Shown here: one piece after another, positions 63,628 through 64,000 of the stretch
How positions within the stretch are numbered: the first letter of the stretch is position 1
Layout of the letters: every line of letters starts with the position of its first letter
Assembly (NCBI RefSeq): GCF_002214185.1
Contig: NZ_CP022161.1
Span: forward strand, 1,488,001 to 1,552,000
Origin: Streptomyces capitiformicae
GTDB lineage: Bacteria > Actinomycetota > Actinomycetes > Streptomycetales > Streptomycetaceae
DNA: 64,000 nucleotides
Direction of reading: 5' to 3'
Made by a program: the position numbers and the translations under genes
The notes under the pieces: generated by a model
Database searches by the model: none
Seen by the model: the letters and a program-made list of their open reading frames with translations, nothing else
What the model was told of the DNA's origin: nothing

Positions 63628-64000
63628 ATGGGCGGCAGCGCGGTGGTGGTCGGCGGGGGCATCGGCGGGCTGGCCGCCGCGCTCGGGCTACGGCTGATCG
63701 GCTGGGAAGTAACGGTCGTGGAACGCGTCGCCGCCCTGGCCGACGCGGGCGCGGGCATCTCCCTGCACGCCAATGGGCTGCGCGCCCTGGATGTCCTCGG
63801 CGTCGGCGCGGTGGCGCGTACGGCGGTGCGACCGCAGTACACCGGGGGCACGCGCACGCCGGGCGGCGGCTGGCTGGCCCGGATGGACGGCGCCGCGCTC
63901 GAACGCGAGCTGGGAACACCGATCGTCGGCATCCCCCGAGCCGTACTGCACCGACTGCTGCGCGAGGCCCTGCCGCCCGAGTGTCTCGCCGTAGGGGCCG
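63628..64000 (+). CDS. FAD-dependent monooxygenase (5' part, cut by window end)
   Basis: The first 124 codons are present. ATG 63628 lies seven bases behind GGAGGAGG. Dinucleotide-binding GGGIGGLAAALGLRLIGWEVTVVERV, then GAGISLHANGLRALDVLG and GIPRAVLHRLLREAL, as in UbiH/PHBH-type flavin monooxygenases. The remainder lies outside the window. Probably repressed by the divergent TetR protein. Confidence 0.9.
   Translation, partial: MGGSAVVVGGGIGGLAAALGLRLIGWEVTVVERVAALADAGAGISLHANGLRALDVLGVGAVARTAVRPQYTGGTRTPGGGWLARMDGAALERELGTPIVGIPRAVLHRLLREALPPECLAVGA

Overview
The window is very GC-rich, uses GTG and TTG starts freely, and carries geosmin synthase, conservon (cvn) operons, the SigQ/AfsQ1/AfsQ2 signalling locus, DUF397/XRE pairs and many secreted proteins with Ala-rich signal peptides. 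It is chromosomal DNA of a Streptomyces or a very close relative. All calls come from reading the sequence; no database search was run.

Layout. 0-3.5 kb: the end of a CTP-synthase-C-terminal-like protein, geosmin synthase, a frameshifted pterin dehydratase and a TPR protein fragment. 3.5-5 kb: two tiny coupled genes and a small secreted protein. 5-7.7 kb: a graveyard of IS5, IS4-type and IS1182-type transposase pieces plus a 5'-truncated group II intron whose domain V is still intact. 7.8-10.8 kb: a three-gene operon for a zinc-ribbon membrane protein, a DUF89 phosphatase and a PBP-like lipoprotein without catalytic residues. 10.9-17.4 kb: secreted or membrane proteins (S8 protease, membrane-anchored LPMO, an exported protein, a DUF6230/DUF6114 pair). 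17.6-32.6 kb: a P450, a complete conservon cvnABCDE ending in a CYP157-like P450, an AraC regulator, a second conservon with a GAF protein, an acyl-CoA dehydrogenase, and a reduced third conservon. 32.6-36.2 kb: a collapsed PfkB kinase gene, an anti-sigma-like ATPase, and an XRE/DUF397/methyltransferase set. 36.3-41.3 kb: a LacI regulator, a TnpB remnant, and a sugar MFS plus GH35 beta-galactosidase operon behind two identical palindromes. 41.4-44.4 kb: secreted proteins including a pertussis-S1-like ADP-ribosyltransferase and a beta-helix protein. 45-48.7 kb: a dynamin GTPase, papain-like and GrpE-like operon. 48.7-52.7 kb: deoC, two aldehyde dehydrogenases and a uridine-kinase-like gene. 52.9-57.9 kb: sigQ divergent from afsQ1-afsQ2-lipoprotein, then VanZ and PspC. 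58-64 kb: a secreted protein, adenosine deaminase, a hydrolase, LysR/MFS, and TetR/FAD monooxygenase (cut by the window end).

How the parts relate. deoC and add, 11 kb apart, share the 12-bp palindrome CTACGCGCGTAG in the spacer of what look like leaderless promoters, so one regulator probably controls nucleoside salvage. Three conservons within 13.5 kb make this a dense block of G-protein-type signalling. Several proteins have lost their catalytic residues (PBP-like lipoprotein, CYP157-like P450, acyl-CoA dehydrogenase, second aldehyde dehydrogenase, alpha/beta hydrolase), a recurring theme. The least explained unit is the dynamin/papain-like/GrpE-like operon.
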